From Fasciola hepatica (taxonomy: Eukaryota; Platyhelminthes; Trematoda; Plagiorchiida; Fasciolidae), in NCBI GenBank assembly GCA_948099385.1, contig CANUEZ040000061.1:11268001-11332000 (forward strand): a DNA stretch of 64,000 nt. The letters run 5' to 3'. Positions 55,664 to 64,000 of this stretch are shown one piece after another. The notes beneath the pieces are model-generated. The model saw only the letters and a list, made by a program, of their open reading frames with translations. It did not search any database and was not told the origin of the DNA. The translations under genes and the position numbers were made by a program. The stretch's first letter is position 1; each line of letters starts with the position of its first letter.

Positions 55664-57889
55664 GTGATCGACGAATATAAACCCTTGAGACAGCCTGAAA
55701 CTACCGAGGTTTTGGCTCTTGACCTGCCGAGAGTGGAGCTGTCCCACTTCGACGGGCACCCCGACCAATACTGTATATTCATGAAACAATTCGAAAATTT
55801 TGTTGAGTGCAAAGTTGCAGATCCTGGTCAAAGGTTTTTGTATTTATTACATTACTGTCGTGGGAGAGCCAAAAGTGCTATCGAAGGCTGCGCGATGCTT
55901 GATCCACCGATGGAGTACATCAGGGCGCGCAGAATCCTGGAAGATTTGTTTGGACAACCATTCAAGGTGGCTAGAAGCCTAATTGACAGTGTTTTATTGG
56001 AGGCGAAAAGGAATGAGGGCAAGGCTGAATCACTGTCGAGTTTGATGATAAAAATGCAGAATTGCAGTATAGCACTGGAGCACTTAGGATACCAGTCTGA
56101 TCTGAATGCATTGCACACACAGGAATGCATTGTCCGATGTCTATCTATTGATTTACAGAGCCGATGGGCAGAGGAAGCTGAAAAAATAAATATGCTTGAG
56201 CTGGAATCTACGTTCAACGATTTGACGGAGTTCATAGGTCGTCAATCCCGTATCGCCAACAGTCGATTTGGACAAATCGTAAGCGAAAGTTGCAGACTGG
56301 CGCGAAGGGAACCAACATCTCAAATTATGGAGAAGGACTGTAACCAAACCCAGTCTTTGGCTAACATGCACATGATAAGTCAAGAACCCGAGAGGTCAGC
56401 TGAATGCAAGCTATGCGACTCCCTGCATCGGTTAATAGATTGTCCGACCTTTCATGAGATGAGTGTACCCGATCGGTGGTGCGCAGTAAAAAGGATTGGC
56501 TCATGCTTTATGTGTTTGAACAACTCTCATCGAGCCTCTGAATGCAGCTTAAGAGTGAAATGCAACCAAGACGGATGCTTGGGTAATCATCACTCGTTAC
56601 TGCATGGCCTTCTCAACAATAGACCTATTCAGCCAGATGAACCCAAAATTGTCTGTTCAACGGGACATGATAATTTCAAACCGGCAAGATTAGGCATCGT
56701 ACCTGTCGGTATCGTGACACCTAAAGGACTGAGGAGGGTCAATGCATTTTTGGACACAGGGTCGGATACCTCGCTGATTACTCGCGAGCTTGTAGAAAGC
56801 TGTGAACTAGTAGGCGAGCCTACCTCGCTCACTATCAGCACGATTGCAGGGGGTCATGTTAGCAATTCTAAGAGGCTGACCCTGCAGTTAACGTCTTTAT
56901 CTGATGAGGGGACCGTAGAAATTCTAGAAGCTTTTGCAATAGACAGCTTGCCAATGAGACCAGTCGACTCTGTTAGATCGATCGCCGAGAGATGGTCTCA
57001 TCTCAGGGACATAGAGTTCGAAGAAGTGTCTAGCCCCCACGTCGACATACTAATTGGATGCAATGTACCAGAGGCTCACTGGGTGCTTGAACAGAGCATA
57101 AGCAATCGAAAAGAACCATTCGCTACGCGAACGATACTAGGCTGGACACTTCTCGGACCCCTGACGAGCGAACTTCAACAATCGGCATCAATATATTGCT
57201 CAAATGTTGCTGAGAGAAGTGCCTCTGTAGAACACGATCAGCCTTTCGATATTGAATCCAACGGTCCATCTCAGGAAAGCGAAGTTCACTCAAAGGATCA
57301 GTCGATGCTTTCGATGGCGAATTCAAAGACGGGACGTCACAGTGGGCAACATGAAGTTACTATACCCAAGAGACCACCGTCAAGTCACTTATTGAGAAAA
57401 GGAGAAGTTGCCCGGAGGCTTTTGAAATATCTCAAAAAAGGACACCAGCAGGTCACCCAAAGCAGCTTGAAATTTGCCGACCCAGTGACAGTGTACGGTA
57501 CCTGGGTGGAACTGCATGGCCGGCGGCGAAACAAAGTACCCTTTGCCAAAACAAAAACTGCTGAGCTGAAGTCAGTATCCCTAAACGAGCTCAAAACGAC
57601 TGCACTGGTATTGGGTTTTAAGGTAGCACGAATGCTAAAAGAGAACTGCACCACCGCCGAACTGAGCCTTGCCTATTGGACAGATCCTACTGTTGTGTTA
57701 CATTACAGGAAACGGAAGAAACGAAGAACGTGTTCGAGACATCAGAGAGTTAATCCACTCGTAGCAGGAAACAGCGAGGAAAATGTTGATGATTCGAGCT
57801 CGAAACCACATACAAAAGACAAAGTAGCTCGCAGATCGCCTCGCTCCGAGTTACTCAGCACTTTATTGCATTTCACGCCCTACAACTAA
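55664..57889 (+). CDS. BEL gag-protease-RNase H-like fusion protein (RT and integrase deleted)
   Basis: 741 codons from a GTG; no Met is needed if translation reads from the upstream gag part. Residues about 20-215: gag of the DUF1759 type (LPRVELSHFDGHPDQYCIFM, LLHYCRGRAKSAIEGC). Three zinc motifs at about 246-310: CKLCDSLHRLIDC, CFMCLNNSHRASEC, and CNQDGCLGNHHSLLH, typical of BEL. Aspartic protease at about 355-500 (NAFLDTGSDTSLIT, IAGGH, DILIGCNVPEAHWVLEQ, TILGWTLLGPL). RT should follow but is missing. Residues about 600-690 resemble the BEL RNase H: LKFADPVTVYGTW (family FCDASEKAYGA), KTAELKSVSLNELKTTALV, LAYWTDPTVVLHY, with the D, E and D residues retained. The frame ends in a basic, Ser-rich tail. 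Proteins of this kind would supply particle and protease functions. Confidence 0.88.
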   Translation: MIDEYKPLRQPETTEVLALDLPRVELSHFDGHPDQYCIFMKQFENFVECKVADPGQRFLYLLHYCRGRAKSAIEGCAMLDPPMEYIRARRILEDLFGQPFKVARSLIDSVLLEAKRNEGKAESLSSLMIKMQNCSIALEHLGYQSDLNALHTQECIVRCLSIDLQSRWAEEAEKINMLELESTFNDLTEFIGRQSRIANSRFGQIVSESCRLARREPTSQIMEKDCNQTQSLANMHMISQEPERSAECKLCDSLHRLIDCPTFHEMSVPDRWCAVKRIGSCFMCLNNSHRASECSLRVKCNQDGCLGNHHSLLHGLLNNRPIQPDEPKIVCSTGHDNFKPARLGIVPVGIVTPKGLRRVNAFLDTGSDTSLITRELVESCELVGEPTSLTISTIAGGHVSNSKRLTLQLTSLSDEGTVEILEAFAIDSLPMRPVDSVRSIAERWSHLRDIEFEEVSSPHVDILIGCNVPEAHWVLEQSISNRKEPFATRTILGWTLLGPLTSELQQSASIYCSNVAERSASVEHDQPFDIESNGPSQESEVHSKDQSMLSMANSKTGRHSGQHEVTIPKRPPSSHLLRKGEVARRLLKYLKKGHQQVTQSSLKFADPVTVYGTWVELHGRRRNKVPFAKTKTAELKSVSLNELKTTALVLGFKVARMLKENCTTAELSLAYWTDPTVVLHYRKRKKRRTCSRHQRVNPLVAGNSEENVDDSSSKPHTKDKVARRSPRSELLSTLLHFTPYN

Positions 57890-58704
57890 TCAACTGGACC
57901 CATTTTTTCTGAAAGGTTGTAAATGTACTTAGTTCCAGTTTCTATCTAGCGTGCACATAGGCGAAGAGGAGAAATTCACCAGTATTTCACTTGAACAGTT
58001 CAGGTGAGGCATACTAGCTGCGAGCACATTGTGAAACTATTATTATCTTTAAAGAAGAACATTTATTTACATTTTATACAATATTGATTGTCACATATTT
58101 TGTGCACAGAAAAACTTTGAAATACTCTGATAGATGCCAGTATTCGATCAATCTCCGTGTTCATGTGTATTTCGATACTGTCCGCCGTACACTTTTTTTC
58201 GAAATTTATTCATAATCAGAAACCGGTTTTCATTTCTTTCGGAAGATTTGGTGCGTTAATTTTATGTAATTCCACTGGTTCGTGACCTGTCGATTTTACG
58301 CGATATATCATTAGGCGTTGCACCTGCGTTCAACTTCTGCGCTCATGCTTGTAAACAAAATTAGTCTAACCAGTTGCTACAACGGGTTACTGCTTGTGAT
58401 GCTTAGACTTATTTCGTGCGGCGAAACACTTCACTCTGCGAAGCCTTCATCTTCATCGTGCGTCTGACTATATGCGCCGGTCTCCTGATGAATATGTCAA
58501 TCTCAAGTTGTGCAGCGGGATTTGGAATTGATTCCTTATGGATTGTGCGATGATGACTACGGCAAAAACCTGTTTCACGTTCAGATAACACAGGAAGTTA
58601 GTATCCGCAGGCACTGACAATAAGTTAAAGGTAGGTAGGGTGAGAATCATGACCCCTTCCTGAACCTTAGACAACCATTTTCGCGGAAGGATTTTGGCCG
58701 GCGG
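57890..58704 (+). other. Non-coding 3' internal region of the BEL element
   Basis: No coding motif on either strand. The last bases before the LTR (GCGGAAGGATTTTGGCCGGCGG) would contain the polypurine tract, but the purine run is weak. Confidence 0.6.
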
Positions 58705-59063
58705 TGTAAAGAACGAATACTGAAAATCCTTCTAAATGTTCAGCGTGCTTTGTGAATTTGACTATATTTAACATTATCTTGGGAAGCTCGCCCATACACC
58801 AAACATTTTCACGTTTGTTTATCCATGTGAGACATTTGAATTTGGCCTTGAACCGTTTCTGACTGTCGTGCTTGAGCCACGGGGCTTTGGACCTTTGGGT
58901 TTTACTGTGAAGTCTATTTGGCCGCATACTTGAGGTTCGTATATATTTGTATCCTTTGTGCATTTCAATTTAGTACCGTAGAAGCTACGAATCAATCTTG
59001 TTCTGGTTTTGGGATTCGTTTGAATTGGCTACGCGTTGCTCGATTTGCGAGATTTGACTTACA
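58705..59063 (+). repeat. 3' LTR of non-autonomous BEL element
   Basis: 359 bp, TGTAAAG to CTTACA, followed by the ACGGT duplication at 59064-59068. Confidence 0.93.
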
Positions 59064-59068
59064 ACGGT

Positions 59069-59179
59069 GGCTTCCTTCTTTGGCACTACATGTTGATAGA
59101 CGATAGTGGCCTAGGTCGTTCAGTGTTCTGCGCCCTGCTCTCCAACGAGCTAGCTATCTGCGTGCCATCACGGAAATGA
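59069..59179 (+). pseudogene. ZSWIM/MULE-like segment, continuation after the BEL element
   Basis: Joined in frame to codon GGT at 54958-54960 (removing the element and one target copy), the sequence gives GFLLWHYMLIDDSGLGRSVF and CALLSNELA, the next strands of the MULE-type fold (family PLxxxLVxDxxGxGRxVxxALLxxE). TGA at 59177-59179 ends it. Later bases (TANMNTII) may continue in another frame. Confidence 0.5.
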
Positions 59180-59790
59180 GAACTAGATTACTGGGTACAG
59201 CCAACATGAACACCATTATTTAGATGGAAGCTTAGCCCTGCATAATGGATTTGCGGTTTTGCACCCGGGAGCACAATTCGTTTTCTCGCTTTCTTGTTCT
59301 CAGGGATATGAAGCTACGTCCTCACCGCCAACATGGTTTGCCGCTAAATGACAAACAAAGCTTCCATCAGTGGATGCGCTGTCAGTCCAGCACGGAAGTG
59401 CGTATCAAAGGATCATTTTGTACGGATGAACCACTACCTTTGCATACACTTCCTTTTATTCGTTTTGTTCCCCATTTTGCGTTCGCTACGGAAAGGGTCT
59501 ATCAGTTAGGTGCTACTTATTACGTAAATCCCAATTTGAATGTGGGTGTGGGGACTGGCGTGAGTCTTCCTTAAAGTCGGCGATGTGGGTGAGCTATCTG
59601 TAGACAGGTGCGCCTAATGGGCTTCCTGCCTACTCAATGGCGTAGGCTTCACTTCGCGTAAATACAGGCTGCCTTAGATGCGTACAATCTTACACTATTG
59701 CGGCCATGGAAACAGAGAGCCGTTCAGGCTGGAGGGAATGGACCAAATCTGGAAAAGTATTCCATGCTGAGGTACATAAATATGTGTATA
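59180..59790. other. Unassigned; 109-codon frame of unknown nature
   Basis: The plus frame 59245-59574 shows no recognisable family. It could belong to the ZSWIM/MULE-like segment, but I see no catalytic or zinc motif. Confidence 0.3.
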
Positions 59791-59794
59791 TGCA

Positions 59795-59904
59795 CCTACA
59801 CCTAAGTGTTTATAAACACATACGTGTACATGCATATATACATTTATATATGGGTAGACATATGTGTACACCCTCGTGGTTATATACGTATGTATATATG
59901 CTCA

Positions 59905-59940
<36 letters not shown>
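59795..59940. repeat. Alternating purine-pyrimidine tract with TA microsatellite
   Basis: Imperfect TATG/CATA/TACA units from about 59780, ending in a pure TA run at 59906-59936. Contains TGTTTATAAACA, a short palindrome. Confidence 0.8.
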
Positions 59941-60224
59941 TCAATAATCCCATTTCATTATATATAGAAAACATGAATAGCGAACAAGCTTTTTTTCGGT
60001 AACATCATCCTCGTGGCTGATACAGTTACATTTATAGGTTAGAAATGCATAAATTATGAACAACACCTGTGTGCTAAAGTGTGATTGGATGGTCATCAAA
60101 GTTTGTGTTGCGTAGTTAGGAAAGATAGGAGGGGAAATGTTGTTGTTTCGTGGTTGAGAAAGGGGCCCGTGAAAAATGAACAAGGGCTTTGGGGATTATC
60201 CATTTCCGGTTGCAACCAAAGGTT

Positions 60225-60605
60225 CAAGTATGGGTCACACTGAGCTCCAGGGTTGGCCTCGGATGGCGGCCAAGGTAGTCTGATGGCCTTAACGAAACGT
60301 TTCTGGGACCAAAGCGATGGATTGAATAATCTGATCGCCACTGCCTCTGCCGTTGCTAGATGTTGTTTTTGAGCGGCTTTTGACGCGTTCGTAGGGACTC
60401 TGTAGACTATTTTGAACGCGTCGTCGTTAACGTGATGTCCAGTGTCCGCAAGATGTGTCACAATCGCGCTGGTGGTGGATTTTCTGTTTCCCGTCGACAG
60501 CCCAGTTGTGTTTGTGATCTTTGATCCTTTGTGATAGCTGCCATGTCGTTCTACCTATATAGCTTGCCGAACATGAACAAACAAACGAATAGGTTAGCAT
60601 ATACA
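60225..60605 (-). pseudogene. Penelope-like element, GIY-YIG endonuclease fragment
   Basis: On minus: CSCSASYIGRTTWQLSQRIK (GIY-YIG core) near 60580-60520, then HLADTGHHVNDDAFKIVYRV (60458-60400) and ATAEAVAIRLFNPSLWSQKR (60360-60295), ending in IRLPWPPSEANP. These are the three blocks of the C-terminal endonuclease of Penelope elements, better preserved than the copy at 1.1-1.4 kb; a frame change separates the first block. The RT that should precede it on the minus strand was not recognised above 60.6 kb. Inactive fragment. Confidence 0.82.
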
Positions 60606-62425
60606 TATATATGGATTGCCACTTGCAGGTACATGTATAAGTGGGGATACCACTATAAATATTTTTTGAAACTATGGTTAGTGTTTTTCCTTGTTATGTA
60701 GGAATTTATGCGCTTAATCACATTGCTGCAGAGACATCCAGCATTAGGTCGGCTGAGTGAGATGCATAATAACTTACATGTCCACATCATAATTCAGGTA
60801 TACAAAGGCAATTTCAGCTTCTCCCTTCACATGAATAATTTAGCGATATAGTTCCCCATTTTGCTGTAAAATTCGCAAAAGTGTGTATTGTTTTCCTTGG
60901 ACCGTATCTTTACACCATTGACTGTACTTTTCCCAAAATGGCAACTCAGTTATCGTGCAACCATTCAAAATGGAAGCTAAGTTTTCGAATTACGCTCAGT
61001 TGTTTAGGATTCTTCTTAGTTAAGTCAGGACATGCTCCCGTATAGAGTCTATAGCCCCTGGTCTTCGATTTGTGACACGATACGAATGTACTCGGCAGCA
61101 GGCAAAGCAGAACTCAAAAAGCTGGAGCGGGACGTCTTGTGTATTGGAGGAGCGCAAAGGCTTGCAGACGACGTACACAGGCGGAGCAAGTGGCGCCAAC
61201 AAAGACGGTAATTGTTCAAATAAACAATTTTGTTAGTCTTTGTCATCCAGTGCTGTATTGGTAGCACTACGGTTGGAAGACTGAACGCCACCGGCGTCGT
61301 ACCATGACAAGATTACGAACGCGCCCACGGCACAACGGAAAAGACGACGATAACGAACACGGCGGCTGTTCGACAAGGACACAGTCGAGCATGGCCGCCA
61401 GATGTGCTGGATGCAGAGCTTCTCCCTGGGGGTTGCAAGTACACGATCTGAAAAAGGCATAGAAAGAACGAAAACTCCACGAGCCGAAGACCGGTAGGTG
61501 TATAAGCATGTACACATACTTACCTCAGAGAAAATGGTTACAAAAGTCTCGGCCAATGTGTTACAGTACCTCAAGGGTTCGTCCCAGGCTCGATGATATT
61601 ATTGTTATTTGATAAAGCGCCAGTAGCCGCACTTCAACCAACTGGATCCATTTTTGCGAATGACGTGAAAGCTGTCGGATCTCTGGGTAGGGACTGGGGT
61701 CCTGCAGTGCGACGTCTATGCCAGCTGTAACGAGCAAAACGCTAAAGTCCTGGTCCGGGTGAAGCCTGACCAACGATTCAGTTATCGATTCACCCACTAA
61801 TAAGCTTCACTCGTTCTGGATAGCACCTTGGAGCCTCAAAGTAACGCGTAGCCCAAATCGATGCAGAACCGAAATCAAGAACATGATTGCTCTGCAAATT
61901 CTACGGTACTATTAGCGAGTAAAAATATAAGCACAAATACGATCATGCCTTTGACAGTGAGCCTCAGTCACTATCCAGCCAGAAAGGTAGTCAAAAATAG
62001 GACAAAATTCTGTAAATAGGGGAACAGTTGGCCAAAAAGAGTAAATAATAAATACCTGTCCTGAAGTACAAACAAATAGGACAAGTTCTCCAAGCTTAAT
62101 CAGGCCCGAAGAACAATTTCCTGAGCGTGGCAGCCAAAAATCAGCGTAAACGAGCTGAATGTCTAAGGTGAGTTGCCTTGAGCCGGAAAGTGAAACCGGG
62201 GAGTAATAAAACAAAAATGTGTTGAATCAGTGCATCTCACTACCGTTCCAACTGTCCTTGAAGTAATCTCAGTAAGAATGCGCAACCATGAAAAGAAAAA
62301 GTGAGTGCACCAAGCGTAGAATAATTGTCGACCACAAAACAGTGTCAGCATGAATTAAGTTAGAGAAGGCAGTCCGAAATTGGCCATAGAGTATAGGAAT
62401 GTGGGCAAAAGAGGAATTTTTCAAT
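60606..62425. other. Unassigned sequence
   Basis: Frames up to 113 codons, mostly overlapping on the minus strand at 61.2-61.6 kb, lack motifs I know. No repeat copies from elsewhere in the window recognised. Confidence 0.4.
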
Positions 62426-62429
62426 CAAC

Positions 62430-63167
62430 ATGGACATTACACCAGCAGCCCCAATAAAAGCCTATCCCAAGCTCAGAGAACTGCCTGTCGTCCAAGTTAC
62501 TCGCCTTGAGGATCGAGCTCCATGCACACGGTCCATTGCTTCCCTACTCACTCCATCTCCTGTCGCGGAAAGTGCCCCCAATAATAAACCTAGGGCTGCT
62601 AGGCACCTTACTACTACAAAAAGTACCCCAGACACCGACATTGATCATAAGACTGTATTACCGGAAGAGACTCGACCATCCTCCAGCTCAGACACAAACC
62701 TACAGCTTGTTTCTGCTGAACGTTGCAGTGACGAGGTTAACGCAGCAGAAAAGTTGTCTGGTGCGGTCATAAAAAACAGGATCGCAGACAAGAAAACTCA
62801 GGGCGGTGAATCAAGCAGTACTCAAAAAGGTAAGTCAAAAAATGACAGTCCAACCCTTTCGGAGACTGAAGGATGCAGACCGTACTCTTGGTATGATACC
62901 TCCCAGGTTACTAGACATCAAAACGTACCAGGGCCCCCAAATGTCTTTTTACACTCTGGCCCCTCAAAATATTCAGCTACCGATTCCCCAAGACCAATAC
63001 CCCACTCGAGTTTCCCTATCTCCCGTTCCCATAACCTGAAGTGTGTTGTCTCCGGAGAAGCTACTCCTGAGCACGTGCTCAAGGGTTTATACAGCCATTG
63101 CACGAGTGTGGTGAATACGAATAGAAGACATGAAGTCTGGAAGTACTACACGGGTTTGAGGCTCTGA
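62430..63167 (+). CDS. Hypothetical protein, 245-codon Ser/Thr/Pro-rich frame
   Basis: Opens at ATG 62430 and ends TGA 63165-63167. Composition is Ser/Thr/Pro/Lys-rich and likely disordered. Just after the stop another frame gives PEEVLNRLSDAQSW and KKKRWERVARKTK, which reads like a continuation after a frameshift (to about 63480). An AAG|GTAAGT at 62830/62831 would be an excellent splice donor, so the real exon might end there. No family recognised; options are a host gene exon or ORF1 of a LINE, since a jockey-like RT tail lies next to it on the opposite strand. Confidence 0.4.
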   Translation: MDITPAAPIKAYPKLRELPVVQVTRLEDRAPCTRSIASLLTPSPVAESAPNNKPRAARHLTTTKSTPDTDIDHKTVLPEETRPSSSSDTNLQLVSAERCSDEVNAAEKLSGAVIKNRIADKKTQGGESSSTQKGKSKNDSPTLSETEGCRPYSWYDTSQVTRHQNVPGPPNVFLHSGPSKYSATDSPRPIPHSSFPISRSHNLKCVVSGEATPEHVLKGLYSHCTSVVNTNRRHEVWKYYTGLRL

Positions 63168-63389
63168 GCCCAATCGTTCCGGTTCCAGAGGAAGTCCTCA
63201 ATCGTCTGTCGGATGCACAGAGCTGGAACGAAAGTAAAAAGAAACGGTGGGAGAGGGTGGCAAGAAAAACGAAACACACAAAACATCATGCAGTGTCCCG
63301 CTGTGGACAGTGCCTTAGGCGGAGTACGGGTGTGGCATTCGTAAACATATATCGGAATGGAAATGCAATAAAAGACATCTATTTCACTT

Positions 63390-63860
63390 TTTGGACAAGG
63401 AATTACTGTGAGAAACCCAGGTGGATGTTTCACTTTGCCTTGAGGATAGTTTTGTTCTGCTTAAGAGAACAGCACCTTCCGGAATAGCGTTCCACAACGT
63501 AATAACCCTATAGCTAAACAAGGTAATACGTAGTGAAGTGCGTGGTATCGGTTTAAAAACCTTTCTGCTGCGACCACGGAGAGAAGAGGCTGGACAGCCG
63601 GAAAAGAAGCGATCGCTTTGACCTGAATCAAAGAGGTGAACCATCAAAAACAGATCATCTCTTACACGTCCCAAGTCAAGGGGATAAAGATTGAAGAGTG
63701 AGAGGTGGACGGGATAAGTTAGATGGGGCAGACTCCATTCGGTTCTGGTGGAGGCACTCTTAACCCTTTGTACGATCTCACGATCTCAGACAAGGCCAAG
63801 GTGCACTATTTGACTACTGTACTCCAGCAGAGGTTGCATATACGTGCCCAAAATCAGGGG
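63390..63860 (-). pseudogene. Jockey-like LINE, RT C-terminal fragment
   Basis: On minus: PLLEYSSQIVH (63830 region; family RPxLEYxSxVW), RVKSAST, then LFNLYPLDLGRVRDDLFLM and HLFDSGQSDRFF, and finally SLRGRSRKVFKPIPRTSLRI and TLFSYRVITLWNAIPEGAVL at 63600-63480 (family RGHxxKLxxPxxRTxxRxxFFSxRVVxxWNxLPE). This is the C-terminal tail of a jockey/CR1-type reverse transcriptase. Frame change near 63680; inactive. Confidence 0.78.
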
Positions 63861-64000
63861 AGATCTTCCCTAGAGATGCGCGGGAAGCACCTTCAAACCA
63901 TATCTAAGACTCGAAAGGCAGACTTGCTCGCAAGTTGTTGATGATAAGAGAAGGACAAGTTACAATCTAACTATAAACCGAGCACCTTGTGCCGGTCAAC

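Larger units (their letters stand above)
54961..59063 (+). mobile_element. Complete non-autonomous BEL/Pao LTR retrotransposon
   Basis: 4103 bp: LTR (359), internal 3385, LTR (359), flanked by ACGGT duplications. One main open frame (55664-57889) encodes gag, protease and an RNase H-like remnant. The RT and integrase that a full BEL pol carries are absent, and the remaining internal 0.8 kb (57890-58704) is non-coding. A tRNA primer site after the 5' LTR could not be assigned with confidence (TGGAACCTGG lies nine bases in). Identical LTRs point to a very young insertion, so the element must have moved with RT and integrase supplied in trans. Confidence 0.9.

Overview
The window looks like a stretch of a trematode (digenean flatworm) genome that is dominated by transposable elements. 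Three things point there. The main Ty3/gypsy element has the features of the CsRn1/Kabuki clade described from liver flukes: a tRNA-Trp-type primer site and a CX2HX9CX3C gag zinc motif. RTE-clade endonuclease/RT fragments, Penelope GIY-YIG fragments, a CR1-like LINE, BEL/Pao elements and a tRNA-like SINE are mixed together as in fluke genomes. Base composition looks like the mid-40s % GC by eye, which is too GC-rich for Schistosoma; an opisthorchiid, fasciolid or paragonimid is more likely. No rRNA, functional tRNA, CRISPR or bacterial-type operon is seen.

Layout. 1-12 kb: sparse, decayed elements (Penelope GIY-YIG at 1.1-1.4 kb, a Ty3/gypsy PR-RT-IN remnant at 5.05-7.95 kb carrying a short inserted repeat, an RTE tail at 9.4-9.8 kb, a full SINE at 11.1-11.4 kb, a TA microsatellite at 12.2 kb). 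12.9-18.3 kb: one RTE copy (+) split by a second, nearly full-length RTE copy (-). 21.4-27.7 kb: two exons of a host gene encoding an RWD domain plus the start of the DUF1115 domain (RWDD2-like), on the minus strand. They are separated by a 5.6-kb intron filled with two RTE copies, three SINE pieces and an AAT repeat. 28-34 kb: TA microsatellite, two more gypsy fragments and a pogo-like DNA transposase remnant. 34.8-40.2 kb: RTE, jockey/CR1-like and RTE fragments interspersed with SINEs. 40.9-48.6 kb: a BEL/Pao pol fragment abutting a tandem, partly duplicated CsRn1-like Ty3/gypsy element whose 950-codon RT-RNaseH-IN frame is open while its gag and PR are broken. 48.6-49.5 kb: a cluster of hairpins. 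49.5-54.15 kb: a CR1-like LINE (-) with ORF1 (PHD-like zinc finger, RRM-like region) and ORF2 (EN, RT). 54.2-59.2 kb: a ZSWIM/MULE-like coding segment interrupted by a complete, apparently very young, non-autonomous BEL element. It has identical 359-bp LTRs, a 5-bp target duplication, and one open frame joining gag, protease and an RNase H-like remnant with RT and integrase missing. 60-64 kb: a second Penelope fragment, an unidentified 245-codon frame and a jockey-like RT tail.

Most coding capacity here is mobile and inactive. The candidates for real host genes are the RWDD2-like gene and, less certainly, the ZSWIM/MULE-like segment, the 62.4-kb frame and a 196-codon frame at 19.0-19.6 kb. 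The most unusual items are the compact BEL element and its in-frame empty site, and the tandem gypsy array whose upstream copy forms a chimeric frame with a BEL RNase H fragment. All calls come from reading translations and repeats by eye; no database search was possible.
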